From positions 1-51,371 of the forward strand of contig CAYFMG010000008.1 in assembly GCA_964344155.1 (NCBI GenBank): a stretch of DNA of 51,371 nt, read 5' to 3'. Position 1 is the stretch's first letter. Each line of letters begins with the position of its first letter. Under the pieces are notes generated by a model. The model was given only the letters and a program-made list of their open reading frames with translations, was not told the origin of the DNA and ran no database searches. The stretch comes from UBA6164 sp964344155. Lineage in GTDB: Bacteria > Patescibacteriota > Gracilibacteria > BD1-5 > UBA6164. A program made the translations under genes and the position numbers. Positions 1-11,163 of this stretch are shown here, piece after piece.

Positions 1-1
1 A

Positions 2-3000
2 GTTACCTATACATGATGTTTAGCAACAACACAAGATGGTCACTCAATACCACAACTATCACACTTACAAACAAGCTCACACACAAGTACAGGTACAGTT
101 ACAACAGAGTCAACAACAATGATAACAGATACCTATAGATGTAACAATGGAACACTAGAAGATATCTGACAAACTACAAGTTTATCATGTAACACAAGTT
201 ATCATGATGAAGGATGAACATGTACAAGTGATACAAGCTCTGAGCCATGTACGCAATCATGAGCACCAGCAAACTCTACATATAATGTAGTAAATGTTCC
301 AGCGACATGGGATTCATCTACAAGTTCACGGTCAACAGCAAACTGTACATGGATATGTACTGCATGATCACAACCAGATAATGGATCATGTACAGTATTC
401 CCATCAAGAAGTTTAAGGTTTAATGATGATGACTCAGCTTACTTATCAAGAACACCAACACAAGCCTGAGATAGAAAAACATGGACATGGAGTGGTTGGG
501 TTAAAAGAGGGGATTTAGGACAAGAACAAACTTTCTTTTCTGCTACAAATAGTGGTAGTAATGATGTATTAAAATTTAATTCAAATAATCAATTAGAGGT
601 TAGTATAGCAAATACAGCAGGTTGAGTAGTTACTACATCAGCTTTATATAGAGATGTATCAGCGCATTATCATATTAGTTTTATAGTTGATACTACTCAA
701 TGAGTAGATTCAGATAGAATAAAATTAGAAGTTAATGGTATACCTGTTGCTTTATCAGGTACTTTCCCTACACAAAACTATAAAATGTGGTTTAATTGAG
801 TTTATCCTCATAGTGTAGCAGAGATTGTATGAGTTCAATTTTTTGATGGTTATATGTCAGATATAAACTTCATAGATTGACAAGCTTTATCAGCTACTGC
901 TTTCTGAGAATTTGATTCAGTTACAGGTCAATGGAAAGCTAAGGATTATACGGGTACTTATGGTACAAATGGTTTCCATCTAGATTTTGGTAATGATGCA
1001 GCACTTTGAGCAGATACTTCAGGTAAAGGTAATGACTGGACTGTTAACAATATAGACGCAACAGACCAAATGCTAGACATGCCAGGGAATAATTTTGCTA
1101 CTTTGAATCCGTTATCTATAGCTTCATGAATGACGTATTCAGAATGAAATTTAAAATCATCATGATCTAATTCTTCTCGTCCTCGTTCAAAAGCTAATAT
1201 GGCAATCCCTAGTTCAGGAAAATGGTATTGGGAAGTAGTTAGTAATTGAACAACATCAACACAATTTACTGTTTGAATGACACCTTATGAATGAACTGTT
1301 TGAGCATTTCCTGATTTTGGTGGTAGTTGAATAAGAAGAGTTGAAGTTTCATTTAATTCTTGAGATACAATTTGATTATTTGTTGATAGGGATTCATGAA
1401 AAATGCAATATAGAATAAATTGATGAACAATTCAAGATGTTACATTTAGGTCTAATTTAGATAGTTCATTAACTTATTTCCCACTTTTTCAAATTGACTG
1501 AGCTAATACAGAGACAGCTACCTTAAACTTCGGTCAAGGATGACAAGCAGGATTACAAGACTGTGCTGGGGCTGGTGGTAAATTCAAATACTGTCCACCT
1601 ACAGGATATAAAGCATTGAGTACGGGGAATATGCCTGATACTTATAGTTATAAAACAGTATGAGCAACAACATCAGCAGTAAGTAGTCTTACAAGTTGAT
1701 TAGTAGGATATTATCCATTACATGATTTTGATGCTGCAATAAATGGACCAAATGGTACAGCTAATTGAGGAGTGGCTATAACAAATGATTGAGTATTTGG
1801 ACAATGAGCTAGTTTTGATTGAAGTAATGATTATATTGATATGTGAACTAGTACTTTATTAAAACCTTCAACAGCAATTACTATATCTTCTTGGGTAAAA
1901 GTTACATGATGACAATGAAGTCATAGGGCTATAGTAGCAAGAGGTAATGATTTAGAACAATATTTATTAACAGTTAGTTCTGCTAATAAATTCAGAGCTC
2001 ATATTAATGTATCAGGAAGTTGTTCATGAGTATCTGCCACTTGTTATAATCATAGTTGAACTGCATGGCTTTATCCAGATGGTAATACTACAGTAGAATT
2101 AAATAAATGGTATCATGTAGTGGAGACATACGATTGAACTGATTTAAAATTATATGTTGATTGAGTTGTAGATAGTTCATGGAATATTGGTAGATCTATT
2201 AGTTATATGAATTCTGCAAATGATTTTAATGTTGGTAGATTGAGAAATATGTGATACTATTTCAATGGTTCTATTGATGATGTAGCAATTTGGGATCGTG
2301 CACTTAGTTCTTCTGAAATTTCTCAACTATATAATGCATGATTAACAACTCACACAAAAAATACAATCAAAGATCCAAGTAAACACTTTGATGTTGTGAC
2401 TTATACAGGGAATTGAGGTTCTCAAAGTATAAGTGGATTAGGGTTTAGTCCAGATTTAGTTTGGACAAAGACTAGGTGAATGATAGCAGACCATAATGTA
2501 TATGATTCATCTAGAGGTCCAGGTAAAGCTTTAAGACCAAGTGCTACTTCTGCTGAAGCTGATTGGACTGGTAGTTATGGAGTTGATTCATTTAATAATA
2601 ATGGTTTTAGTTTAATTGGAAATGGAGGTTCTAGTAATCAATCTGGAGAAACCTATGTAGCATGGAACTGGAAGGCAGGATGAACTGCTGTTTTAAATAC
2701 AGATTGATCTATAACATCTCAAGTAAGTGCTAATACTGATGCAGGGTTTAGTGTGATAGGGTATAGTTGAGCAAGTAATGCTACAAGTGATAGTTCAAAT
2801 AATGGTTGAGCTTATTGGAATATTGGTCATGGTCTAAGTAAAGCACCAGAGTTGATAATGATTAAACAAAGAACATGAACTAATACATGGTATGTTTGAA
2901 CTAATTTTGATGCAAATTCTTGGACTAATTGAGATCATCTAACACTAACTTCAACATCAGCAAAAGCAGTTCAAACTTCAGATATCCTTTGGTGAGATGC

Positions 3001-3415
3001 TTCCCCAACTTCTACACTATTTTCAGTTTGATGATGGGATACTGTTAACAGAAATGGACATAATTATATAGCCTATGCATTCCACTCAGTGCCAGGATAT
3101 AGTAAAGTGTGAAGTTATGTAGGTAACTGAAGTGCTGATGGACCGTTTGTTTATACTGGGTTTAAACCTAAGTATGTGATGAAAAAAAGAGCTGATAATT
3201 TATGAGCGTGGGTAATTTGGGATTGAGGAAGAAATCCTAATAATGTGGTGAATAAACATATGTTTGCAAATTGAACTAATGCTGAAGCAGTTGATGATGC
3301 AATAGATTTTGTGTCAAATGGATTTAAGTTTAGAAATGCTAATGAACAAAGCTGAGCAACTTATATTTATATAGCCTTCGCTGAAGCACCGTTTAAGTAT
3401 GCTACGGCGAGGTAG
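2..3415 (+). CDS. Phage-tail-fibre-like LamG/SPRY/DUF7483 surface protein (5' truncated)
   Basis: The frame is open from the window edge to TAG at 3413, 1,137 residues, with TGA read as Gly. The first ~135 residues are Thr/Ser-rich with spaced cysteines. A LamG-like domain follows (about 138-330) ending in the motif SDINFIDGQALSATAFGEFD, then the block SGKGNDWTVNNIDATDQ. Next come a SPRY-like domain beginning GKWYWEVVSNG (about 395-545), a second LamG domain ending GSIDDVAIWDRALSSSEIS (about 575-780), and about 350 residues of DUF7483-like units ending YIYIAFAEAPFKYATAR. This order is typical of phage tail-fibre and adhesin proteins. No other phage gene is visible, so a host surface adhesin of phage ancestry is inferred. 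Gly is coded by both TGA and GGN. The true N terminus is outside the window. Confidence 0.85.
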
Positions 3416-3421
3416 GAAAAA
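3368..3421 (+). repeat. Direct repeat, copy 1 (3' end of the tail-like gene)
   Basis: This 54-base segment codes for the last residues of the tail-like protein plus its TAG stop. It recurs at 4082-4135. Both copies begin TATATAGCC; the next 9 bases differ at five positions; the final 36 bases, from GCACCG through the stop codon to AAAAA, are identical. Confidence 0.9.
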
Positions 3422-3437
3422 CAACCCACCACTGAAT

Positions 3438-3505
3438 CTCCTCCCTAAAATTAGGGAGGAGGGCTGCAGAAATAATAAGTGTAGCCTCTTTCCCTAATGT
3501 TAGGG
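3438..3505. repeat. Two GC-rich palindromes sharing a CCCTAA/TTAGGG core
   Basis: The first hairpin (3438-3461) has a perfect 11-bp stem starting CTCCTCCCTAA. The second (3492-3505) is CCCTAA-TG-TTAGGG. They stand out in AT-rich DNA and resemble the other GC-rich palindromes at 9972, 20577, 28241 and 34318. Neither has a clean T-tract, so a repeat element is preferred to a simple terminator. Confidence 0.65.
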
Positions 3506-3557
3506 TAAGGATTCAGGAAAGGGTTATTTTTTTGTGTTCGCCCTTTTTTGTGTAAAT

Positions 3558-3585
3558 TTGCAAAAAGAAGGATTATAAATATAAT
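3558..3585 (+). promoter_or_regulatory. Sigma70-like promoter of the toxin-antitoxin pair
   Basis: TTGCAA and TATAAT are separated by 16 bases, and the antitoxin start is 30 bases downstream. Confidence 0.6.
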
Positions 3586-3615
3586 ATGTAATAATTAATA
3601 AATAATTTTTACAAA

Positions 3616-3825
3616 ATGAGTACTATAACAATTGAAAAAGCTCCAAAATCGTATAAGATAAATTATTCAGATTGTGTTATATTAGAAAAAAATAAATTGT
3701 CAGAATGAATAAAAAAAATAAAAAAATTTTATTATGATAGTAAAAAAGAAACCTATTGAACATTTGAATGAGAAGATGCAGTTAGTTTTTTAAAATTACT
3801 AGATTATGAAGATAGAATATCATAA
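3616..3825 (+). CDS. Putative antitoxin of a YafQ/RelE-type module
   Basis: A 69-residue protein starting MSTITIEKAPKSYKINYSD, with three TGA-encoded glycines. I do not recognise its family from the sequence. It is called an antitoxin from its size, its position ahead of a RelE-superfamily toxin, and a 20-base overlap with the toxin start that implies translational coupling. It has its own promoter just upstream. The alternative is an unrelated small protein that merely precedes the toxin. Confidence 0.65.
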
Positions 3826-4075
3826 AAAATTTATAAAATCTTATAAAAAGTTAGATTTTACAATTAGAAATAAATTTCAAAATAAGTTATTAAAATTTAT
3901 TAATAATCCATTTTTAGAAGAATTAAATAATCATTCTTTAAAATGAAAATTTATTTGAAAAAGATCAATAAATATTACATGAGATTATAGAGCTATATTT
4001 AAAGAAAAATCAAATTGAAAATATGAGTTTATAGAATTTGATAATATATGAACACACTCAAAACTATATAAATAA
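3806..4075 (+). CDS. YafQ/RelE-family mRNA interferase toxin
   Basis: An 89-residue protein with the family pattern: F-IKSYKKL near the N terminus, KLLKFINNPF, LNNHSLKGKF, then GKRSINITGDYRAIF and a C-terminal IGTHSKLY. Toxins of this fold cleave mRNA on the ribosome; the RSINITGDYRAIF strand and the late GTHS-LY histidine match catalytic-face residues of YafQ/RelE relatives. Several glycines (LKGK, TGDY, IGTH) are TGA codons, so the gene works only in a table-25 host. It overlaps the antitoxin by 20 bases and is followed by a repeat copy and a strong terminator. Confidence 0.85.
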
Positions 4076-4081
4076 TATATC

Positions 4082-4135
4082 TATATAGCCTCCCGAAAAG
4101 CACCGTTTAAGTATGCTACGGCGAGGTAGGAAAAA
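4082..4135 (+). repeat. Direct repeat, copy 2, after the toxin gene
   Basis: This is a non-coding copy of 3368-3421, seven bases after the toxin stop. It keeps the 36-base identical core, including the stop codon of the tail-like gene. The two copies bracket the toxin-antitoxin pair like a long target duplication. Confidence 0.85.
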
Positions 4136-4166
4136 ATAAAACACAATTTTGTGTTTTATTTTTTTG
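4135..4166 (+). terminator. Rho-independent terminator after the toxin
   Basis: A perfect 12-bp stem, AATAAAACACAA with its complement around a TT loop, is followed by a run of T. It starts where repeat copy 2 ends. Confidence 0.85.
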
Positions 4167-4228
4167 TAGTCTTTTTTTGTACTTTTTTCTTATATCCCTC
4201 CTTTTTTAACAAAAAAAACCAAACTTTT

Positions 4229-4257
4229 TTGCATAAATAGATAATTTGTGGTATTAT
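4229..4257 (+). promoter_or_regulatory. Promoter of the PKD surface protein
   Basis: TTGCAT, a 17-base spacer and TATTAT lie about 30 bases ahead of the start codon. Confidence 0.55.
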
Positions 4258-4288
4258 AAATGAAATAAATAATTTATAAACATACAAA

Positions 4289-7200
4289 ATGTTAAGAAAA
4301 ATCTTTATTACTTTGTTATTATTCATGTGTACTACAGCCTATAATGGTGTAGCTTATGCTGAAAATACAGAACCCGCTTATACACAGTTAAGACCTGTGG
4401 ATAACGGGACTTTTAACGAGTATAGATACAAAATAACAGATGAATTTTTCAATTTAAGAAATAAATATGAGATAGAAAACAAGGTAAATGTTAGCTCTGC
4501 AGCAAAAATATTAGACTATGCAACAAAAGGATACAACTACCTACCAGACTCTCTAAGTAATAAAAATTATTTCAGTCATCTTAAAACTTCAATAGAAAGA
4601 GGAATCAAATACCCAAATAACTCTTCAAACTATACTTCAATAGTATGAGCTATCGAAAATTTCCTTGATAAAACAAATATTCAAACAATAAAATGAAATG
4701 TTGAAGCTTTTCCTAAAACAGGTAATGCTCCGTTAACAGTAACTCTAAGAGCAAATGTAGCAGATCCAACAGGAACAAAAATTCCTTCGTATAACTACAC
4801 TTGGTGGATATATGAAAATGGACAAAGAAAAATATTAGGAGATAATATCTCTCTAAAACACCTTTTTAAAGAAGAAGGGAAATTCTCAGTATTTTTAGAT
4901 GTAAAATCTGCACACAAAAATGAAAAAGGATACAATGATGTATTACCATTTTCATCAAGAGCAGATATCACAATAAAAGAAAAAGTAGCATCTGTTATTA
5001 TAAAAGTAAATTCAATGTCTCTTAGAAACAAAGATGAACTAAAATTTACACCAGATGAAGCTAGATATGGATTACTGTTTGATGCTACAAGCTCAACACC
5101 AACATCATGAACACAATTTATCAAAACAAAATGGGAATTTTGAAACGGTGAAATTAGGGAATACAGTGGGGATCCTAGAGTAGAAAGAGTAGTCTATGCA
5201 AAAGAATGAGAATTCACAGTGAAACTAACTCTGAAAACAAATGAATTAAAACAAATTGAAAGAAAATTTACAGTAAATATTCATGATCCAATCGCTACGA
5301 TTAATTCAAGTTTAGAAGAAGGATTTTTATGAGATAAATTTACATTTTCAGCACAAAATAATACAAACGACAAAGACCTAAGTTATTCTTGGGAAATTAT
5401 TGACTTAAATCAAGACAAAGTAATATTTAGAAAAGCATGAAGTTTATTTACTTATACATTCTCAGAAAAAGGGAAATATAACGTAAAAATGAAAGTTACA
5501 GAACCATCTTGAGAATCAGATGTAGATAGTAAAATTATATACATAAATTCAAGAGCTCCTGTTGCTGATTATGTTCATTCTACACCACATAAAAATAAAC
5601 CAAATAGAGTATTTTTAGATGCAACTAAGAGTTTTGACCCTGATTTTTCTGATGACGGTAAACTAAAATATACATGGATTATTAATGGTGATAGAGTAGA
5701 ATTAGAAGAAGCTAATTTTAATGGATCTACATGATATTATACTTTTGATTCTGTTTGAGATCATTCAGTAGTTTTAGAAGTAGAAGATCCAGATAATATA
5801 TCATCACAAAAGAAAACAAAAGTAGGAGTTAAATCTATACTTTCTGTTGATTTTTATGCTTTTCCTAGAGTAGCACAAAGAACACAATCAATTAGATTTG
5901 TTTCAGAATCTCCAGAGGCTAAATTTTATGAATGGGATTTTTGAGATGGAACTAAAAAATGAGGTGTAGCTGAAAAATTTACTCATAAATATGATAAAAG
6001 TGGAATCTTTAAAGTTAAATTAACTGTTAGAGATGAAAATGATAATATAAATACACATACAAAAAATGTATATATATGAGAATCAGATGCTCCATATTCT
6101 TTTATATCATTATTTGATTCTACTAGAAATGATGTAGCTTTTGATGAAGGTGCTTGTGAAGATAAGTGAGCGTATTTAGTTAATAGAGTTGATAGTGTAA
6201 TATTCTCATGAAAAGAAAGTATTAATATAACATGAGAAAATAAATGATTAACATACTCTTGGAAACTAGGTAAACAAACATATAAAAACTCTTCAGAATT
6301 TACTAAAAAATTTGATGAACTAGGATGTTTTCCTGTTAAGTTAACTGTAAAAAGTGATGATAATGGAAAAACTCATAGTAGAGAAACTTATGTAAAAGTA
6401 GAAAATGTAAAACCAGTATTATCTTCTCTTGATGTAAAAGTAGTAGATGATACAAGTGATCCTGTAATTGTAAATATATCAGCTCTATGAGCAAAAGATA
6501 AAGATGGTGTTATCCAATCTTACTTATGGTATTATTATACAGACATAGATTCTGAACCACAAGATTTTAGAGCAACAAAATGACCATCTACAAGTTTTGT
6601 ATTACCAAAAGTAACATGAAATTATTACTTTGTTGTTGTTATGAAAGATAATAATGAAGAAAGAATTAGTTCAGAAGAAATAACTGGTTCTAAATATTTT
6701 ATGACTCTATCATGAGATAACTTAAATACACCTTTAGTAAGATTATTAGTTGATGATTCTTCTATATCTATTTGAGATGAAGCTGTATTTACAGCAACTG
6801 TTGAAAATATATTAGGACAAGATTTAAGTAAAAAAGTAAAATATTCTTGGGATTTTGATAGTGATTGATTCTATGATACAGAAACAGATACAAATGTTAT
6901 TTCTCATACATTTCATTCTTCATGAGAAAAACATATAAAAGTAAAAGCTAAATACAAAGGTTTTAGTAATACAAAAAGTATAACAGTAAATGTTTCGAAT
7001 GTATTAAAACCAGACTTTTGATATATATCTATCTGATCTAAATTTGTATTCTTTGATAATAGTCTTTGAAAAGCTACAAGTTATGACTGGGATTTATGAG
7101 ATGGAACATTTATAAAAGATACAAAAAGCTTTATACATACATATACAGATAATAAAGTATCTCACAATGTTAAACTAAAAATAGCAGAGGGAACAAAAGT

Positions 7201-9223
7201 AAAAGATATTGAAGCAAAAGTTGTAAAAAATGTAAAAAATACAATTTATGCTAGAAAACAAGGGATAGTAGTTTTTTCTAACCCTACTATGAACTCTGAT
7301 AAGCAAATAGTTTTAAAAGAACAATGAGAAAATGCTTTTATCTATTTAGGAGAAAGTAAACCAGATATATCTAATTATGTTATAGATTATGATATAGAAT
7401 ATGATAGTGATTTAAATTGATCTGATGATGATGAAGATAATAAAGAATCTGAATCATATACATCTTGAGAAGCAATAAAAGTTGAATTAAATACAAATAG
7501 ATATCAAAAAATAAGAGTATTTATAAAAAATACTCAAGGAAAAGTTGTTGATTCAAAAGATATAATAATAATAAAAGATTATATCGAAGAAGAAACTATA
7601 GATATAAATAGTATAGTATTTAATGGTGTTTCTGAATCTATAAAAATAAAAATAGAACAACTAAAAACTCTTGTATCTAATTTACCAAAACAACATAAGC
7701 TAAAAGCTTTAATGTATGTTCAAAAATTACAAGAAGAGTGGAATGATAATAGAGAAAAAACAAATGTTATATTAGAATTTGAATGATTTATATATGATAT
7801 ATGAGTTAATTCTTGAGATGAAATTATTAATTTACTTGAATCTTTACTTGTAGAAAATCAAGAAGATAAGAGTGAAAAAGCTATTACTTTTAATGCACTT
7901 AAAAACTTAATTCCAGTTTGAATTAGTTGTGGAGAACAAAGTATCTGAGAAAATGAATCTTGTTATGACTCTTTAGTTTCTAAATTAGAGTTTATAAGAG
8001 ATAATGATATCTTGGAAGAAAATAAAGCTTTATGATCACAAATATTAGAAATTATTGCTGTTGATGCAGTAATGACAAATAAAGAAAAACTAGATTTCAA
8101 AGCTATATTAAAAACATTTGTTTATGGTTGAGTTGAAAATATACCAGAAGAAGAAATAAATATACCAGAAGAAGAGGAGGATAACTCTGGAGGTTTCTTA
8201 AGCTTATTAACTTCTATAATTAAATGGTTATTTATAATAATAGCAATATTTGTAGGAATAGTTTGAGTTTATTATATCTATTATTTACTTGTTAATAAAG
8301 ATAAAAATATCTGATTTCAAGATTTTATAATAGAAAAAACTAAATGAGGAAATATCGATACTGAAGAATCTAGTGATGATTTAGGTTTAGATCTTTTGGA
8401 TGATTTAGAAGAAGAAAACAAAAAAATTGAACAACAAATTGAAGAATCTGAAAAAACTGAAGAAAAAGTAGAAGAAGTTAAAGAAGAAGAAAAACAAGAG
8501 GTTGAACAAAAAGGTGATAAAGAAGAAGTACCAAGTTGGTTAAAATGAAATTTTGAAGAAGATTTAAAAGAAGAAAAAACAGAAGACACTAAACAAGAAA
8601 CTAAACAAGAAGAAGTTTCTACACCAGAAGAAAAACTAGAAGAAGCTAATAATGTTATATCAGAAAATGAAAAAGCTGATGTACCAGATTGGTTAAAATG
8701 AAGTTTTGAAGAAGGAACAAAAAAGTCTGAATCTAAAAAACAAAAAGAAAAAGAACAAGAACCAAAAAAACAACAAGAAAAGAAACAAGAAGTAAAACAA
8801 GAACAAAATAATAAGAAACAAGAGAAAAAACAAGAACACATTTCTGATAAACAAATAGAAGAAGAAACAAAAATAGATGATGAAAATATTCCAGATTGGT
8901 TAAAATGAAGTTTTACAGAACCAGAAAAACAAGATAAAAAAGAGGAAAATAAAGAGGAAAAGAAAGAAACACAACAAGAAGAAAAAACAGAAAACAAACA
9001 AGAAGCTAAAAAACAAGAAACAAAACAGGAAGAAGTAAAACAAGAAAATAAACCAAAAAAATCTTTAAAGAATAAAAAGAATAAACAAAAACTAAAAACA
9101 TCTAAACAAGAAACAAAACAACAAGAAGAAGAAAATAAAGAGAAAAAACAAGATAAAAAAGATGAACTTTGGGATGATTGAATGACTATCCCAGATTGGT
9201 TAAAAACTGAAGATGAAAAATAA
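4289..9223 (+). CDS. Giant PKD-repeat surface protein with cytoplasmic tail of WLK motifs
   Basis: The protein has 1,644 residues with TGA as Gly. A signal peptide (residues 1-25) ends AYA. A long series of immunoglobulin-like PKD units follows; the clearest contain FYEWDFGDGTKKG, YSWDFDSDG and YDWDLGDGTF, each followed by a G-x-F/Y-x-V-x-L-x-V strand. A helical region precedes a single membrane segment (about 1304-1333, IIKWLFIIIAIFVGIVGVYY). The inferred cytoplasmic tail of ~310 residues is almost entirely Glu/Lys/Gln. It is punctuated by four copies of P-S/D-W-L-K near residues 1413, 1463, 1532 and 1632, three of them followed by G. The extracellular part is probably an adhesin or cell-envelope scaffold. 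The tail motifs look like repeated docking sites for an unknown cytoplasmic partner. Confidence 0.85.
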
Positions 9224-9225
9224 AA

Positions 9226-9257
9226 AAATCCCTAAATAAAAATTAGGGATTTTTTTA
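9226..9257 (+). terminator. Terminator after the PKD protein
   Basis: Stem AAATCCCTAA / TTAGGGATTT with a 7-base loop, followed by TTTTT, three bases after the stop codon. Confidence 0.85.
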
Positions 9258-9320
9258 TTTGCAATTCTCTATATTACAATATAATACTTCTTGTATATAA
9301 AATAAAAAAACAAAAAAATA

Positions 9321-9971
9321 ATGGACAAAAGAGAAGTAATAGATTTTTTTAAAGATCTAGTAATAATAGTTGCTATAGTGTTATTTATAAGAACATTTAT
9401 AGCTATGCCTTTCCAAATAAATGGGCAATCTATGTATTCTTCATACTATGATAGGGAGTTTATAATAGTAGATAGATTTTCTTATTATGTATCAGCTCCT
9501 AAAAGATGAGACGTAATAGTTTTTAAACCACATGTTAGTGAAGAAAAACAATATTTTTTGAAAAGAATCGTATGAGTACCATGAGATTCTATAAAAATTT
9601 CTGATGGTAAAGTATACCTTAAACAACACTGACAAGTTAAATATAAAGAGTTAAATGAAACATATCTAAATGAAGAAAATAAATGATTTACATATGTAGG
9701 TTGAAGTAAATCAACATTTGAATACAAAGTCTGAAATTGAGAATATTTTGTTTTATGAGATAATAGAAATCATTCAACAGATTCAAGAGAATGTTTTTCA
9801 AGTTGTGCTATGGAATGACAAACAAATTTCATAAAAACTAGTGATATAACATGAAAGCTATTTCTTGATTTATGATACTTTAATTTCAAAGAGTTTTCAT
9901 TTATGCAACCTTATTTAGGTATAGATACAACACCTAGATTTCTTGATACACCAAAGAGTTACACTTATTAA
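9321..9971 (+). CDS. lepB: Signal peptidase I
   Basis: A 216-residue membrane-anchored serine protease (S26) that removes signal peptides from exported proteins. One N-terminal membrane segment (residues 12-29) precedes the INGQSM motif with catalytic Ser37. The general base is Lys81 in FLKRIVGVPGD. The conserved GDNRNHSTDSRE box follows in the C-terminal half. Catalytic-region glycines (GVPGD, GDNR) are TGA codons. It lies between the large secreted PKD protein and truB. A GC-rich palindromic element directly abuts the TAA stop, so the extreme C terminus may have been reshaped by that insertion. Confidence 0.95.
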
Positions 9972-10006
9972 CCCCCCACCTAACCTCCCCCTAGCAGGGG
10001 AGGGAT
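9968..10006. repeat. GC-rich palindromic element abutting the lepB stop
   Basis: It begins TTAACCCCCC and contains the hairpin CCTCCCC-ctagca-GGGGAGG (9984-10003). The same head-plus-palindrome layout is seen in inserts inside prmC and the glycosyltransferase gene. It overlaps the lepB TAA and ends 14 bases before truB. Confidence 0.7.
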
Positions 10007-10020
10007 AATAAAGAAAAAAG

Positions 10021-10887
10021 ATGAATAGATTTTATTTAATAGATAAACCGCTTGATGTTAGTAGTTTTGATGTGATAAGAGTTTTGAGAAAAAAACTTAA
10101 TACTTCAAAAATGTGACATACTTGAACACTAGACCCTCTGGCAACAGGAGGTCTTTTAGTTGCTGTTTGAAATTATACAAAACTTATTCCATATTTTGAA
10201 AAAGATACAAAGACTTATGAGTTTGATATAAGATTAGATTGAGAGACAGATTCTTATGATTTAGCTGAAGATGTTAGGTATATTAGTGAAGATTTACAAG
10301 AAAAATACAAAAAAGAGTTAAATAGAGAAAAAATAAATCAGATATTACAAGAAAAATTTAGCTGAAAAATAACTCAAATACCACCAAAGTATTCAGCACT
10401 TAAAATATGATGAAAAAAGGCCTGTGATTTAGTTAGACAGTGAGAAGATGTTGAAATAAAAAGTAGGGAAGTAGAGATATTTGATATAGAGATACTTGAT
10501 TATAATTATCCTGTATTATCTTTAAAAGCTAGTGTTTCAGCAGGTACTTATATTAGAAGTATAGCTTCTGATTTATGAGAAATCCTTTGAACATGATGAT
10601 ATGTAACAAAACTAAGAAGGACAAAAATATGAGCTTTGGATATTTCTTTATCTCAAAAATTGGATAATTTTGATGCTGAAATGGAACTTGATATAAAGAA
10701 GTTATTTAAAAACAGAGAGTTTATTTCTTTAGAAAAAGATGTTTTAGAGAAAATAAATCATTGATTAAAAGTTAGCTGAGATTTTGAATATAAAATATGA
10801 GAAGAATTGTTTGTTTATGCGGATAACAAGGTAATAAATATAGTAGAATATGATGGAGAAAAACTAATTCCTAGAAGAAAAATATAG
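10021..10887 (+). CDS. truB: tRNA pseudouridine-55 synthase
   Basis: A 288-residue enzyme that isomerises U55 to pseudouridine in the T-loop of tRNAs. It has the TruB signature KMGHTGTLDPLATG near residue 40, whose Asp is the catalytic nucleophile. KTYEF, KITQIPPKYSALKIGG, ASVSAGTYIRSIASDLGE and TKLRRTKIG follow in family order. The first two glycines of GHTGTLDP are TGA codons, which is direct support for UGA=Gly. It starts with ATG behind an A-rich leader and is followed by a tRNA-Lys promoter. Confidence 0.96.
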
Positions 10888-10904
10888 TTTTTTTGAAAAA
10901 AAAT

Positions 10905-10932
10905 TTGCATTTGCTCGTTTTTTTAATACAAT
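10905..10932 (+). promoter_or_regulatory. tRNA-Lys promoter
   Basis: TTGCAT, a 16-base spacer and TACAAT end 22 bases before the mature tRNA 5' end. Confidence 0.6.
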
Positions 10933-10954
10933 ACACGAGCTTTAAGGCAAATAT

Positions 10955-11030
10955 GGGTTATTAGCTCAGTTGGTAGAGCAGCTCCCTTTTAAGGAGAAGG
11001 TCCTGGGTTCGAGCCCCGGATGACCCACCA
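10955..11030 (+). tRNA. tRNA-Lys (UUU)
   Basis: A 76-base cloverleaf including an encoded CCA. The acceptor stem is GGGTTAT/ATGACCC with one G-T pair, the D arm is GCTCAGTTGGTAGAGC, and the anticodon loop CTTTTAA carries TTT at 10988-10990. The T arm has GGTTCGAGC. The outermost anticodon-stem pair is G-A. Confidence 0.97.
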
Positions 11031-11045
11031 TTTAAGAATAAAAAA

Positions 11046-11075
11046 AAGAACTTCAATTCAATTGAGGTTCTTTTT
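11046..11075 (+). terminator. Terminator after tRNA-Lys
   Basis: Stem AAGAACTTCAAT paired to ATTGAGGTTCTT (one wobble), followed by TTTT. Confidence 0.8.
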
Positions 11076-11085
11076 TGATCTTTCC

Positions 11086-11116
11086 TTAAACACTTCTTAA
11101 ACTAAAAGATTATATT
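11086..11116 (+). promoter_or_regulatory. TTAA-box promoter, site 1
   Basis: CTTAAACACTTCTTAA places two TTAA tetramers (11086, 11097) exactly 11 bases apart, and a -10 box TATATT starts 11 bases after the last base of the second TTAA. The geometry is identical at 11726, 12447 and 17692. No canonical -35 is present, as expected for a promoter activated by an OmpR/PhoB-type regulator. Confidence 0.75.
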
Positions 11117-11163
11117 GGCCAGTGTAATATTTATTACATTTTATATAATTAATTTTTAATATT

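Noticed and set aside
1..3415. Prophage
   Set aside because: Only one tail-like gene is visible; no capsid, portal, terminase, integrase or lysis genes are in the window.
3368..4135. Diversity-generating retroelement (variable repeat at the 3' end of a tail gene and a downstream template repeat)
   Set aside because: The copies differ in only one 9-base block, changes are not limited to template adenines, and there is no reverse transcriptase gene in the window.
8317..8997. Long minus-strand open frame rich in Ser/Cys/Phe
   Set aside because: It is the antisense of the Lys/Glu/Gln repeats of the PKD protein tail; it has no start signals or family features.
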